From Phyllostachys edulis (lineage: Eukaryota; Streptophyta; Magnoliopsida; Poales; Poaceae): a stretch of 64,000 nucleotides of DNA. Shown here in pieces: positions 24,106 to 35,839 of this stretch. Positions within the stretch are counted from its first letter, which is position 1. Every line of letters begins with the position of its first letter. The notes below the pieces were generated by a model. That model did no database searches. It was not told the origin of the DNA and saw only the letters and a program-made list of their open reading frames with translations. The position numbers and the translations under genes were made by a program. Location: positions 94,920,955 through 94,984,954 of the forward strand of contig CM070546.1 in NCBI GenBank assembly GCA_036346405.1. The letters are read 5' to 3'.

Positions 24106-27100
24106 GATGGACCGGTCGATGTATGTACCGAGAACCGTGTGAGTGAAGAGTACATTAATGGCGTGTCTGCTTTTACAAGAGCCGCCGAGGAGGATATGTT
24201 GAATAAGGGGCGGAATATATGTCTTGTCCATGCATTGATCGCGAGAATCAAGATGTTTAACAACCGAGCGCAGATCGAAGCACACTTGATTGAAGGGGTT
24301 TCAAAAGGGTTATACATGTTGGACCATCACGGTGAAGAGCATATTATACAGAAGTCAACGATATGCATATTATCAGAAGTCAACGATATCTTGCCAATGT
24401 CGATTGTGGTTCCGATTCGGATAGGTACGCACGATGACAATCTAGATCGAGATGCTTCGCATGATGCGAAGGGAACTGTGATGAGAGGGAGTATGTTCAA
24501 TTCCGGGCGTGATGGAGGACTCAGAGAAACCTTTGTTCCCTGCCGCAAGTCGGAATACACAAGGTTGTCATCCGTGCTTAAACTGCTGAAATTGAAGGCA
24601 AGCAACGGTTGGTCCGACAAGAGTTTCACTTGAGTCATTAGGTCTCTTAGCGGACATGCTTCCTGAGGGAAATGAGTTGCCCAAAACCACCTACAAAGCC
24701 AAAAGGTTCTTTGTCCATTGGGAATGGAAGTAGAAAGAATACATGCATGTCCGAACGATCAGATCCTCTACCGTAACGAGTATACAAACATGCATGTATG
24801 TCCGTGTGCAACGATCCCGATACAAGCGTAAGAAGCAATCGGATGACGACGAGGAATCGAGGTGAAGAAAGGACCTCTGCTAAGGTGGCGTGGTATCTTC
24901 TGTAATTCCCGTTTGAAGCGGTTTTGCGAACCCAAAGAATGCAAAAGCTAACAGATTGGCACTCGAGGAGCGTAAGAATGACGGAAAGTTAAGACACCTG
25001 CTGATTCCGCCCGGTGGAGAAACATCGATAGGAGGTTTGCGACTTCAAAAGGAACCGAGGAATATAAGGTTTGGATTGAGTACAGATGGAATGAATCCTT
25101 TCGGTAATATGAGCAAATGACATAGCACTTGGCTCGTGACGCTCAGTATCTACAACCTTCCTCCTTGGTTGTGTATGAAGCGGAAGTATATTTTGTTGTC
25201 GATACTTATCCAAGGGCGAAGCAACCTAGGAATGATATTGATGTGTACCTAGCACCATTGATGGAAGATCTAAAAATCTTGTGGATTGAAGGGTGCAATA
25301 TGGGATGCGTACAAACGAGAGAACTTCACTTTACGTTCCTTGTTGTTCTCGCACCATAAATGATTATCCCGCCCTTGCTAATCTGTCGGCCGAGTACAAA
25401 AGGGCCAAAGCCTCAGACTCACCGCTTAGATGATACCGAGAGTGTGTGGTCAATCACACACGCAAAAAAACCGTACACATCGTCATCGTAGGTTCCTTCG
25501 AGGGCTCACCCATACCGCAGGATGAAGAAACAATTGACGGAGAGAAGGAGGACAATTCAGCTCCAAGGCATTTAAGCGGAAAAGAGGTCTATGATATGGT
25601 TAAGGATTTAGATGTTGTGCTTGGAAAGGGATGTAAATCGAGGACAAGTAAGAAGAACATGTGGAAGAAGAGATCAATATTTTGGGACTTACCTTATTGG
25701 GAGCACCTAGAAGTTCGCCATTTGCATCGACGTCATGCATGTAGAAAAGAATGTATGTGATGACTTGATTGGTCTCTTCTTCAACATTCGTGACAAAACA
25801 AAAGATGGTGTCAACGCACGGCTTGACTTGGTTGATATGGACATCGGACTGAGTTAGCACCAACAAGGACCGATAAAGGACGAACGTATCTTCCCCGCTT
25901 GTTACACTCTGCCCAAGGCCGAGAGAACCGAATCTGTGCGGTGCTTGCATGGCGTGAAAGTTCCGTCCTTACATTCGCCAACATGAAGAAACTTGTTTCG
26001 ATAAAAGATTTGAAGTTAATTGGCATGAAGTCTCATGATTGTCATGTGTTGATGACACAAATGCTCCTGTTGCAATTAGAAGTATTTTGCCGATCAAGGT
26101 CCGAGACAATCATGAGGTCGTGTTATTTTTTAACACAATTGCTCGTAAGGTCATCGATCTCGAAGGACTAGATGCTCTGCAGACGAGGTGGTGACGACAC
26201 TATGTGATCTTGAGATGTATTTCCCTCCGTCGTTTTTCGATATCATGGTCCATCTCATTGTTCATATTGTGAGGAGATAAAGATGTGCGGGCCGTGTTCC
26301 TCGTAGCATGTACCCGCTCGAGAGGTTCATGGGAATTCTCAAGTCATATGTACTGAAATCGATCTCGCCAGAGGGCAAGATCGTCGAAGGTTATGCAACC
26401 AAGAGGTCATTGAGTTACGCCGATTACATGGCTCAGTCGAACCGATAGGTGTGCCTCGATCTCGCCATGAGGGGAGGCTCGAGGGTATCGGGACCATCGG
26501 AGGAAAGCAATCACTCCAAATATGGATGCGTATGCTCAAGCCCATTTCACTGTCTTGCAACACATGACCAAGTGTCCTCAGATATCGACCAAAGACAAGG
26601 ACGTGCTTGCAATGTAATCCGCCGCGGCGGATGTTTGGATCACGAGACAACACAATGCATTTGCGGTTCAACCAATGGTTGAAGGAGCGACTTGCTAGGA
26701 GCTCGTCAAGTGATATCTTGACATGGTTGGCAAAAGGGCCAACATTTACTGCTTGTAACATGGCGAGGATACGACATAAATGGGTACACATTCTATACGC
26801 AGCTCGGGATATAAAAAGCACTAACGAACAGCGGTGTCCGTGATAGATGCATTCAATGCCGATGGGGTGAGGAGCTCCTACTATGGGCAAATAGAGGAGA
26901 TATGGGAGCTCGACTCGTGCTTTTCAAGATCCCCTATTTCGTGCCGTTGGGTCCATCTCCCACAGTGAAGGTCGACAAGTACAGGCGTCACTACCGTGGA
27001 CCTCGAACGTGTCGGATACAAAGACGAACCGTTCAGATCTTGGCTAACCAAGTTGTTCAAGTCTTCTATGTTACCGACCGGCAAATAAGAAGCGCCACGT

Positions 27101-27275
27101 AGTTCTTCATGGAAAAAGGAGGATTGTCGGAGTTGAGAATGTAGTGGACGAGGAAGAATACAATCAATTTGACGAGTTGCCTCCTTTCGAAACCATAAGG
27201 GTCGAGGAAGAAGAACATGACTAAACTAGCTACATACGCGTCGATCATCATGAAGGGCTAATTTTAAAAGATTAA
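24106..27275 (+). pseudogene. TNP2-type CACTA transposase, nested copy
   Basis: This is uninterrupted by insertions and collinear with the outer copy: start ATG at 24106, zinc-associated N-terminus (to about 24340), Transposase_21 region (LSTDGMNPFG near 25078; DVMHVEKN near 25730), DUF4218-like part (MYPLERFMGILKS near 26310) and DUF4216-like tail (about 26890-27200). The frame is broken by numerous short indels. A GAA-to-TAA stop (27222) precedes the position where the outer copy ends. Length and domain order fit a full TNP2 transposase of about 1000 residues. Confidence 0.85.
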
Positions 27276-27445
27276 TTGAACAATGTGTGTATATGTACTA
27301 TATACATTCTCGATGATCATGGTTAATTTTAGTTCATTTGAGTTAATTAATTGAGATTTGTACCGTGAAATGGATGTGATTGTTTCTCAAATGAATGTGA
27401 ATTGGATATACATTGTTGTCTTTTACTCGCTTGTTTCAGAGGGCA

Positions 27446-27475
27446 TGGCTAGCATTTCTGAGGCTAGCCAATAAA
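27446..27475 (+). terminator. Hairpin plus AATAAA at the 3' end of TNP2 (nested CACTA)
   Basis: TGGCTAGC (27446-27453) and GCTAGCCA (27463-27470) form an 8-bp perfect stem with a 9-base loop, overlapping AATAAA (27470-27475). The same cassette ends all four CACTA genes in the window (27446, 31780, 35610, 38939). The position fits a 3' end or polyadenylation signal. Confidence 0.6.
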
Positions 27476-27508
27476 TGTAACGATCTAGATATTAACCAAT
27501 ACAAAATA

Positions 27509-27838
27509 ATATCACGAGCGGTTTGAACTACGCATCGTCTCACATGTATATCATGAGGCGGTTGTTTATTAACACCGCTCAGTGATACATCATATATCAT
27601 GCATTTCTAACTTAGAACCGCTCGTATACTATATCATCACGCATTTCTAAATTAGAACCGCTCGTGATAATCATATATCACGCAGCGGTTGTTTATTAAA
27701 ACCGTCATGATTCATCAATATCACAGACGGTTGTTTATTAAAACCGCTCAGGATATATCACATATCACGAGCGGTTCTAAGTTAGAACCGGGCGTGATAG
27801 GTATCACGAGCGGTTCTAATTTAGAACCGTCTGTGATG
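27509..27838. repeat. Internal subterminal-type repeat array (nested CACTA)
   Basis: About ten inverted units such as ATCACGAGCGGTTCTAA and TTAGAACCG, placed between the TNP2 gene and the second gene rather than at an element end. A matching shorter array lies at 35645-35815 in the outer copy. Confidence 0.7.
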
Positions 27839-27849
27839 TCCATCCCTAT

Positions 27850-30800
27850 TTACATTCGGACTCTAGCTAGGGTTTGCGCGCCGCCACTCTCAAACGATTA
27901 AGTTTCTCAACTCCTCTCGCTCCCTCCTCCCCGAGCCTGTCGCCACCGTCCTCGACGCCTCCTCGAGCTCGAGGCGCTTCTCCTCCCGATCCGTCTGACG
28001 CCGCCTCCTCCTCCCGGCCCGCCTCCCCAGCCCGCCGAGCCTCCTCCTCTGCCCATGAGCCGCCTCCTCCTCCCCTCCCAGGCTCCGGCCTCCCCTTCGA
28101 CGCCGCCCTCTTTGCTCAGATCTTGCTCCTGCTCGTCCTTCTCCTCGACGCCTAAAGGTAACCAATGCCGAAGTTACCGATCGACCCCATGCCCCTTTCC
28201 TAACTATTTCTATCAATAATCTGTCATGGTCCTTCATGATAATTGTACTTGTTTTAGGAATTTGTATTTGTTCTAGTCGATTATTCATATGGTATTTGTT
28301 TTGATATCGCTCTTCGAATACATTGCAATGTGGTGTGTTGGGCTTGAGATGAATGCTCTGTGATGATAATAGTCTTGTAATGAAATTGTTTTGATAATCG
28401 GGTTTGTACTTGAGCTCTAATTGGAATGCTTACTCTACATCGATAGCAATATCAAAATGTTAAATCTTAGCTTTATGTCGATTTCATTTGTTCACATGAT
28501 GTTCTATTTCTTGTGAAGATGTCTTCCGCTCATTACGAGTCGAGTCAGCCTCATGTGTCCGATGATGCACCATCCTCTGGAACAATATCCAACCGCATAG
28601 AAGAAGAGGAATATCGAAAAGGCCCACGGGCCGATTTACCATCACGGAGGTCGATCGATGCGGGACCCTATCAATCCTCGCCGAGCAAATGCCGATTCCG
28701 GAGAATGGTCGGAATAGTTGCACGGAACGGGTCAAGATCACCTACGATTAAGTGGAAGGTGGTGCCCGACCATTGAAAATCTAACAGGCCGACGGAAATT
28801 CTTGCATCGCTCGAGATCCCAGAGAACTCCCGGACTCGCGTCGACGACACAGCGTTGCTACAAGCGTGCAAAGCGTGGAAGAACTTCAAGAGCACGCTTG
28901 TCAAGAACTACGTGGAGAAGGATCTGAAGCCGCCTTCCACAAGTATCTATTATTGGAAGAGTCTGGGCCGAAGTTTGTGGCGAAGAAGACGACAGATGAA
29001 TTTAAGAGTGAAAGTGCGGCGCTACGGCCCTCCAGCAAAAACAAGCACCCCCACGCACTCGGCACCACTGGTATGCGGGTAAAGCCCCGATATGGAGGGA
29101 TCAGAACAGCGAAAAGCGGTTTGAATCTCTCCTGCTATTTCGAGATCACCGATGTGCGCGACGGCGACAAAGGTTATTTGCGAGGTTAGCTATTCGCCCT
29201 CGGGAAGTGTACTTTCCAAACCCGAAGACCGTGAAGTGTCCCAACGCTGGTAAGATATCGAACTACCTAGTTTGTAATTACTCCATAACTTCATAGGAAG
29301 TGAAATGACATGTCGGGCTATATTGCGATAACGCTGAGTGCACAATCTTCCCAAGGCTCATTCCAGCAGATAGGGAGAAGATATACTCTCTGCGGCCCTA
29401 GGAAACAATGAGCATCCGGTCGCACGAGAGGCGCCGGTGTTTTTGTTACATGGGAACAATGGTTCCAAGCGACAGAGGATCGCATCGAGTAGGAGGAGAG
29501 CCAAAGCCGAGCACGATGCAAAGCTACGAGAGGATCTTCGTGCATCCTCGAGATGAGCTCACCGAAAAAATCGAGCGAGGTCGCTGAAAAAGTCACCAAT
29601 CCTTTGAGGAAAGGATTCGTATGCTTCGAGCAAAAGCAAAGAAGAGACTTTTGAGGAAAGGATTAGGGATTGCAAATGCCAAGTCGGTTGGAAGCCCTGC
29701 CCTACTATACCGCTAGCTAGCCCCCAAACATCCGAGTAGTGCGTCCAACCCTAACCCTACCACAATAGGTGATGACAGATTTTCCGTCGATGACATCCGT
29801 AATAATTATTATCTCTGGAATGCTCAATCCATTCATAAGCTGTTGGAGTAGCTAATTTTGTACCGTTATGTACGTAGGTGGCTACTGGCGCAAGCTCCAA
29901 GTGAGATATGTCTCTGTTGCCCTAGATGTCTTTGCTTGGGGCCGTGTATCCATCCAAGATGTCGGAGCTTTGGTGCACGGTGCAAATCTAGCTCGGGTTT
30001 CGCAAAAGTGAATGTGGGCGGTGTTTGTGCCAATTTCGAGGCCGTCCCGCTGAAAATTCCCCAAACGATGAGGTCATGACTCTAGGGCAAGCCGTTGGAA
30101 CATTCATCCAAAGGCCCAAGGAGGACATCTGCTCGAGCTACTGCTCCCTGTCAACTTCACGGAATGTCTCAGAACGGCATCAAGTCCACGGACTTGACCG
30201 CACCGGCTACTCAGACCGACATGGCAAGGGCCCGCATCACATGCATCTACACTCGTGCTCAATCGACTCTTGTGAAGTCGACCTATACAAAGCGAGGCAA
30301 AGAAGGGCAAGGGCAAATCGAAGACGATCGAGTCTTCTCCTGATATCCCTTCTTGCCGCTGGCGGAAATACAAGCCAGCGAGCCGTTGCTCGAGAAGTTA
30401 GACGACCCTACCCTAGGACCGGATTGCACGGAATTGCATGCATGGTACATGGAATAGTCCAACAAGCGGTTGATCAACGATGCTCGGGTGTCACCGTCAA
30501 GTTCAAGGAGCATCATTTTAACCACGTGTATCAAGACGCCGTCTTCACGGTGACCTTCGACGACTTGTTCTGTCTCTTCAACCTCGGCGAGCTCGACGCC
30601 TCAATCATACGATCTTTGGACCTTTGTAAGTGTGTACAATCACGGTCAATGTTCGTGTAATATCGATAAATGTTATATATAACTCCTAGCTTTTGTATAA
30701 TAGATACATGATCTGTGAAGCCGAAAGAAGGAAATCACCGGTAGGTTTCCTCGACCCACACGTTGTCTCCGAGCAAAGCATCACGGCGAATGCAACATTC

Positions 30801-31560
30801 GCCGAGAATTACGTTATAGATTTTTTCATGGCTCACCGCAACAAGGAATTCATACTTTTGCCCTACAACCGTAAGTAAGTAGTGTTGCACTCTGGCTATA
30901 CTTAATGTTGATTTGTACTTTATAAGCAACATGAACTTAGGTTTAATGACCATGCCGACATACCCGTAGGTTCCATTGGATTCTAATTGTAATTATACCA
31001 AAACGAAATACGTAATATACCTAGATTCCCTACAGAGGGCCACCACAACTTCACAACTATCCGGAGTTTAATCATCGTAAACACATTTCCTCCATAGAAA
31101 CTCTATTGTAGTCTTTCCTTCCTTTGCAATGGCTAAGGCTAACTTCTTGGAGTCACGTGGGGTGTTCGACGTGTTACATGCTAGAGGATGGAATATCAAG
31201 GAAGGACGCCGCAACATGATCAAACATTCCCTGTACTTGCTAGCTAGTACACATTAATCCTATATAACACTTCGTAGCAATGCCTCTTGAACTAACCAAT
31301 TCTATTTTTGCAAGGTTACCAAGAATACGGGCATAACGTCTGTGGATACTATGTTTGCCACAACATGCAACTACTCATCGGTTCGCGATCACCAATGATC
31401 CTCGTGTTTGTCAATCTTTCAACAATTATTTCATATATACTTACCAATTTATATAAGCCCTAATTTAACCTTCATATCGACGGAGTTGCAAACATCGCCT
31501 GAAATGCGTTGGAACAGAGCGAGCTCATAAAAATTCGATCACACCTTGCGGCATTCCCTA
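27850..31560 (+). pseudogene. Second CACTA gene: Transposase_24-like plus Ulp1/C48-like protease (nested copy)
   Basis: A GC/CT-rich leader exon (27850 to donor AAAG-GTAACC near 28155) is followed by an ATG at 28519. The first coding part resembles the plant Ptta/En/Spm family (Pfam Transposase_24): ACKAWKNFKSTLVKNYVEKD, then FVAKKTTDEFK, then HPHALGTTG (about 28860-29090). The later part resembles an Ulp1-type cysteine protease. It has VVSEQSITANATFAENYVIDFF and EFILLPYN (30760-30870), the catalytic His in HWILIVI (30974), Asp in LDS (31024) and Cys in VCGYYVCHN (31341). Splice-like sites separate the exons. Frameshifts are frequent, including one missing base before the LDS motif. C48 proteases cleave SUMO-type tags in their classical role; the role in this transposon is not known. 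Confidence 0.75.
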
Positions 31561-31779
31561 ATGCATGTGTCATAAATCCAAATGGGAGTTTCCACAAAGG
31601 TAGCGATTGAACTTGATTGAGATAGATTGAACATAATGGTACATGTGTGTAAATTAATGTACATTAATGGTTAATTTTAGTTAATTGATTTGTGAATTGG
31701 ATGTGTGCTTGTTTCAAATGAATGCAATTTTGATGTGCTTCAAATGAATGAGAATTGGATGTGCTTGTTTCAGAGGGCA

Positions 31780-31809
31780 TGGCTAGCATTTCTGAGGCTA
31801 GCCAATAAA
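31780..31809 (+). terminator. Hairpin plus AATAAA at the 3' end of gene 2 (nested CACTA)
   Basis: The same cassette as at 27446: TGGCTAGC, a 9-base loop and GCTAGCCA, overlapping AATAAA (31804-31809). About 100 bp of AT-rich 3' UTR upstream is also shared with the TNP2 3' end. Confidence 0.6.
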
Positions 31810-31829
31810 CGTAAATAGATTAAGCAATG

Positions 31830-32392
31830 CAAAGACTACCACAGACGGTGCAGATGAAACCGCGTGATAGTCGACTACCACAGACGATGCGTAGATGAAA
31901 CCGTCGTGATATCGATTACCACGAACGATTCAGATATGAAACCGCTCGTGATAGTGATCATCGCGAGCGGTTTCATATACGCATCGCTCTGCGGTAGTCT
32001 ACTATCACGACGGTTTTATCTACGACCGCCCGGTAGTAATCGAATATCACGCACGGTTTTATCTACGCATCGTCGCGGGTAGTCGATCATCACGCACGGT
32101 TTTATCTACGACCGCCCGTGGTAGTCGAATATCACGCACGGTTTTATCTACGCATCGCTCGCGGTAGTCGACTCATCGCCGCACGGTTTTATCTACGCAC
32201 CGCTCGGTAGTGATCGACTATCACGCACGGTTGCATCTGCGCAAATCGTGATAGAGATAGTATGTATTTGAGCTCGAGAACCGTCTGTGATGACCATTAG
32301 CATTATTGACCCATAAACTCGCATTTGGCTCACGGGCACCGCTCTGTGATGGCGTTTTTGAACCGTCTGTAAAGGCCTTTTCTGTAGTAGTG
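31830..32392. repeat. Right subterminal repeat array (nested CACTA)
   Basis: More than twelve units alternate in orientation, with core CACGCACGGTTTTATCTACG and its inverse, ending at the terminal GTAGTAGTG. The array is longer than the outer copy's right array (38985-39292). Confidence 0.7.
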
Positions 32393-35300
32393 ATACATTG
32401 ACTGCGAGAATCTGAAGATGTTTAACAACCGAGCGCAGATCGAAGCACACTTGATTCGAAGGGGTTTCAAAAAGGGTTATACATGTTGGACGATCCGGTG
32501 AAGAGCATATTATACAGAAGTCAACGATATGCCACGCCGAATGATGTCGATTGTGGTTCCGATTCGGATAGGCTTCACGATGACAATCTAGATCGAGATG
32601 CTTAGCGATGCGTAGGGAACTGTGATGAGAGGGAGTATGTTCAATTCGGGCGTGATGGAGGACTCGGAGAAACCTTTGTTCCCGGCCGCAAGTCGGAATA
32701 CACAAGGTTGTCATCCGTGCTTAAACTGCTGAAATTGAAGGCAAGCAACGGTTGGTCCGACAAGAGTTTCACGAGTCGTTAGGTCTCTTAGCGGACATGC
32801 TTCGAGGGAAACGAGTTGCCCAAAACCACCTACAAAGCCAAAAGGTTCTTTGTCCATTGGGAATGGAAGTAGAAAGAATACATGCATGTCCGAACGATCA
32901 GATCCTCTACCGTAACGAGTATACAAACATGCATGTATGTCCGTGTGCAACGATCCCGATACAAGCGTAAGAAGCAATCAGATGACGACAAGGGAATCGA
33001 GGTGAATAAAGGACCTCTGCTAAGGTGGCGTGGTATCTTCTGTAATTCCCGTTTGAAGCGGTTTTTTGCGAACCCAAAGAATGCAAAACTGCTGTATTGG
33101 CACTCAGAGGAGCGTAAGAATGACGGAAAGTTAAGACACCCTGCTGATTCCGCCCAGTGGAGAAACATCGATAGGAGGTTTACAGACTTCGGTGCGGAAC
33201 CGAGGAATATAAGGTTTGGATTGAGTACAGATGGAATGAATCCTTTCGGTAACATGAGCAGCCGACATAGCACTTGGCCCGTAACGCTTTGTATCTACAA
33301 CCTTCCTCCTTGGTTGTGTATGAAGTGAAAGTATATTTTGTTGTCGATACTTATCCAAGGGCCGAAGCAACCTGGGAATGATATTGATGTGTACCTAGCA
33401 CCATTGATGGAAGATCTAAAAATATTGTGGATTGAAGGGCATGCACATGTATGGGATGCGTACAAATGAGAGAACTTCACTTTACGTTCCTTGTTGTTCT
33501 GCACCATAAATGATTATCCTGCCCTTGCTAATCTGTCGGGCCAGAGTACAAAAGGGGCCAAAGCCTGTACTCACTGCTTAGATGATACCGAGAGTGTGTG
33601 GCTGAATCACTGCAAAACCGTGTACATGTGTCATCGTAGGTTCCTTCTGAGGGCTCACACATACCGCAGATGAAGAAACAATTAACGGAGAGAAGGAGGA
33701 CAGTTCACTCCAAGGCATTTAAGCGGAAAAGAGGTCTATGATATGGTTAAGGATTTAGATGTTGTGCTTGGAAAGGGATGTAAATCGAGGACAAGTAAGA
33801 AGAACATATGGAAGAAGAGATCAATATTTTGGGCTTACCTTATTGGGAGCACCTAGAAGTTCGCCATCGCATCGACGTCATGCATGTAGAGAAGAATGTA
33901 TGTGATGCCTTGATTGGTCTCTTCTCAACATTCGTGACAAAATAAAGGATGGTGTCAACGCACGGCTTGACTTGGTTGATATGGACATCGACTGAGTTAG
34001 CACCAACAAGGACCGATAAAGGACGAACGTACCTTCCCCGCTTGTTACACTCTGCCCAAGGCCGAGAGAACCGAATCGTGCGGTGCTTGCATGGCGTGAA
34101 AGTTCCGTCCCAAGCACTCGCCAACATGAAGAAACTTGTTTCGATAAAAGATTTGAAGTTAATTGGCATGAAGTCTCATGATTGTCATGTGTTGATGACA
34201 CAAATGCTCCTGTTGTAATTAGAAGTATTTTGCCGATCAAGGTCCGAGAGACAATCATGAGGTCAGTGTTATTTTTTAACACAATTGCTCGAGAAGGTCA
34301 TCGATCCCGAAGGACTAGATGCTCTGCAGATGAGGTGGTGACGACTCTATGTGATCTTGAGATGTATTTCCTCCGCTGTTTTTCGATATCATGGTCCATC
34401 TCATTGTTCATATTGTGAGGAGATAAAGATGTGCGGGCCGTGTTCCTCGTAGCATGTACCCGCTCGAGAGGTTCATGGGAATTCTCAAGTCATATGTACG
34501 GAATCGATCTCGGCCAGAGGGCAGCATCGTCGAAGGTTATGCAACCGAAGAGGTCATTGAGTTCTGTCTCGATTACATGGCTCAGGTCGAACCGATAGGT
34601 GTGCCTCGATCTCGCCATGAGGGGAGGCTCGAGGGTATCGGGACCATTGGAAGGAAAGCAATCACTCCAAATATGGATGCGTATGCTCAAGCCCATTTCA
34701 CGGTCTTGCAACACATGACTGAAGTGTCCCCGTATATCGACCAGCACAAGGACGTGCTTCGGCAACAGAATCTGGTGCGGCCGGATGTTTGGATCACGAG
34801 ACAAAACAACAGATGGTTCAACCAATGGTTGAAGGAGCGACTTGCTAAGAGCTCGTCAAGTGATATGCTGACATGGTTGGCAAAATGGCCAACATTTACA
34901 GTTGTAACATGGCGAGGATATGACATAAATGGGTACACATTCTATACGCAGCTCGGGATATAAAAAGCACTAACCGTAATGCAAAGAAGTGTCCGTGATA
35001 GATGCATTCAAGATCCGGATGGGCTGAGGAGCTCTTACTATGGGCAAATAGAGGAGATATGGGAGCTCGACTACGTGCTTTTCAAGATCCCCCTATTTCG
35101 GTGCCGTTGGGTCCATCTCCCACAGGTGAAGGTCGATAAGTACGGCGTCACTACTGTGGACCTCGAGCGTGTCGGATACAAAGACGAACCGCTCGTCTCA
35201 AGCTAACCAAGTTGTTCAAGTCTTCTATGTTACCGACCCAAAGAAATAAGAAGCGCCACGTAGTTCTTCATGGAAAAAGGAGGATTGTCGGAGTTGAGAA

Positions 35301-35609
35301 TGTAGTGGACGAGGAAGAATACAATCAATTTGACGAGTTGCCTCCTTTCGAAATGGCATAAGGGTCGAGGAAGAAGAACATGACGAAACTAGCTACATAC
35401 GCGTCGATCATCATGAAGGGCTAATTTTTAAAGATTAATTGAACAATGTGTGTATATGTATATGTACGTTCTGATGAATGGTTAATTTTAGTTCATTTGA
35501 GTTAATTAATTGATTTGTACTGTGAAATGGATGTGATTGTTTCTCAAATGAATGTGAATTGGATGTATATACATGTACTTGTTGTCTTTTTCGCTTGTTT
35601 TAGAGGGCA

Positions 35610-35639
35610 TGGCTAGCATTTCCGAGGCTAGCCAATAAA
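35610..35639 (+). terminator. Hairpin plus AATAAA at the 3' end of TNP2 (outer CACTA)
   Basis: TGGCTAGC and GCTAGCCA stem around a 9-base loop, with AATAAA at 35634-35639. It is identical in layout to the nested copy. Confidence 0.6.
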
Positions 35640-35644
35640 CAATC

Positions 35645-35815
35645 ACATATCACGAGGCGGTTCTAAGTGAGAACCGCTCAGGATATCACATATCACAGAC
35701 GGTTGTTTATTAAAACCGCTCAGTGATACATCACATATCACGACGGTCCTAAGTTAGAACCGCTCGGATAGTATGTATCACTGAGCAGTTCTAATTTAGA
35801 ACCGCATGCCTGATG
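35645..35815. repeat. Internal subterminal-type repeat array (outer CACTA)
   Basis: Shorter than the nested copy's array (about five to six units) but with the same units and position: after the TNP2 hairpin cassette and just before a TATTTATA box (35824-35831) and the leader of gene 2. Confidence 0.7.
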
Positions 35816-35839
35816 TCCATCCCTATTTATATTCTGACT

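Larger units (their letters stand above)
23073..32392 (+). mobile_element. CACTA (En/Spm) transposon, nested copy, TSD ATA
   Basis: 9320 bp, with ends CACTACTACG (23073) and GTAGTAGTG (32392), flanked by ATA at 23070-23072 and 32393-32395. It has inserted into the 5' part of the outer copy's TNP2 gene. It belongs to the same family, with the same gene order, the same 5' exon and 3' cassettes, and similar subterminal repeats. It retains the Transposase_24-like region that the outer copy has lost. Both genes are riddled with short indels. Confidence 0.9.
22946..35438 (+). pseudogene. TNP2-type CACTA transposase, outer copy (split by the nested element)
   Basis: Pieces lie at 22946-23072 and 32396-35438. 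The N-terminus carries the transposase-associated zinc region (EEYINGV...AEEDMLNKGRNIC, then RAQIEAHLI). Past the nested insertion come the Transposase_21 core (LSTDGMNPFG near 33222, NDIDVYLAPLMEDLKILW near 33380, INDYPALANLSG near 33505, IDVMHVEKNVCD near 33870) and a DUF4218-like part (MYPLERFMGILKSYVRNR near 34455). A DUF4216-like tail follows (SSYYGQIEEIWELDYVLFKIP near 35030, then VLHGKRRIVGVENVVDEEEYNQFDELPP). The stop is about 35436-35438. Many 1-3 base indels break the frame. The family cuts and pastes CACTA elements; this copy cannot. Confidence 0.85.
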
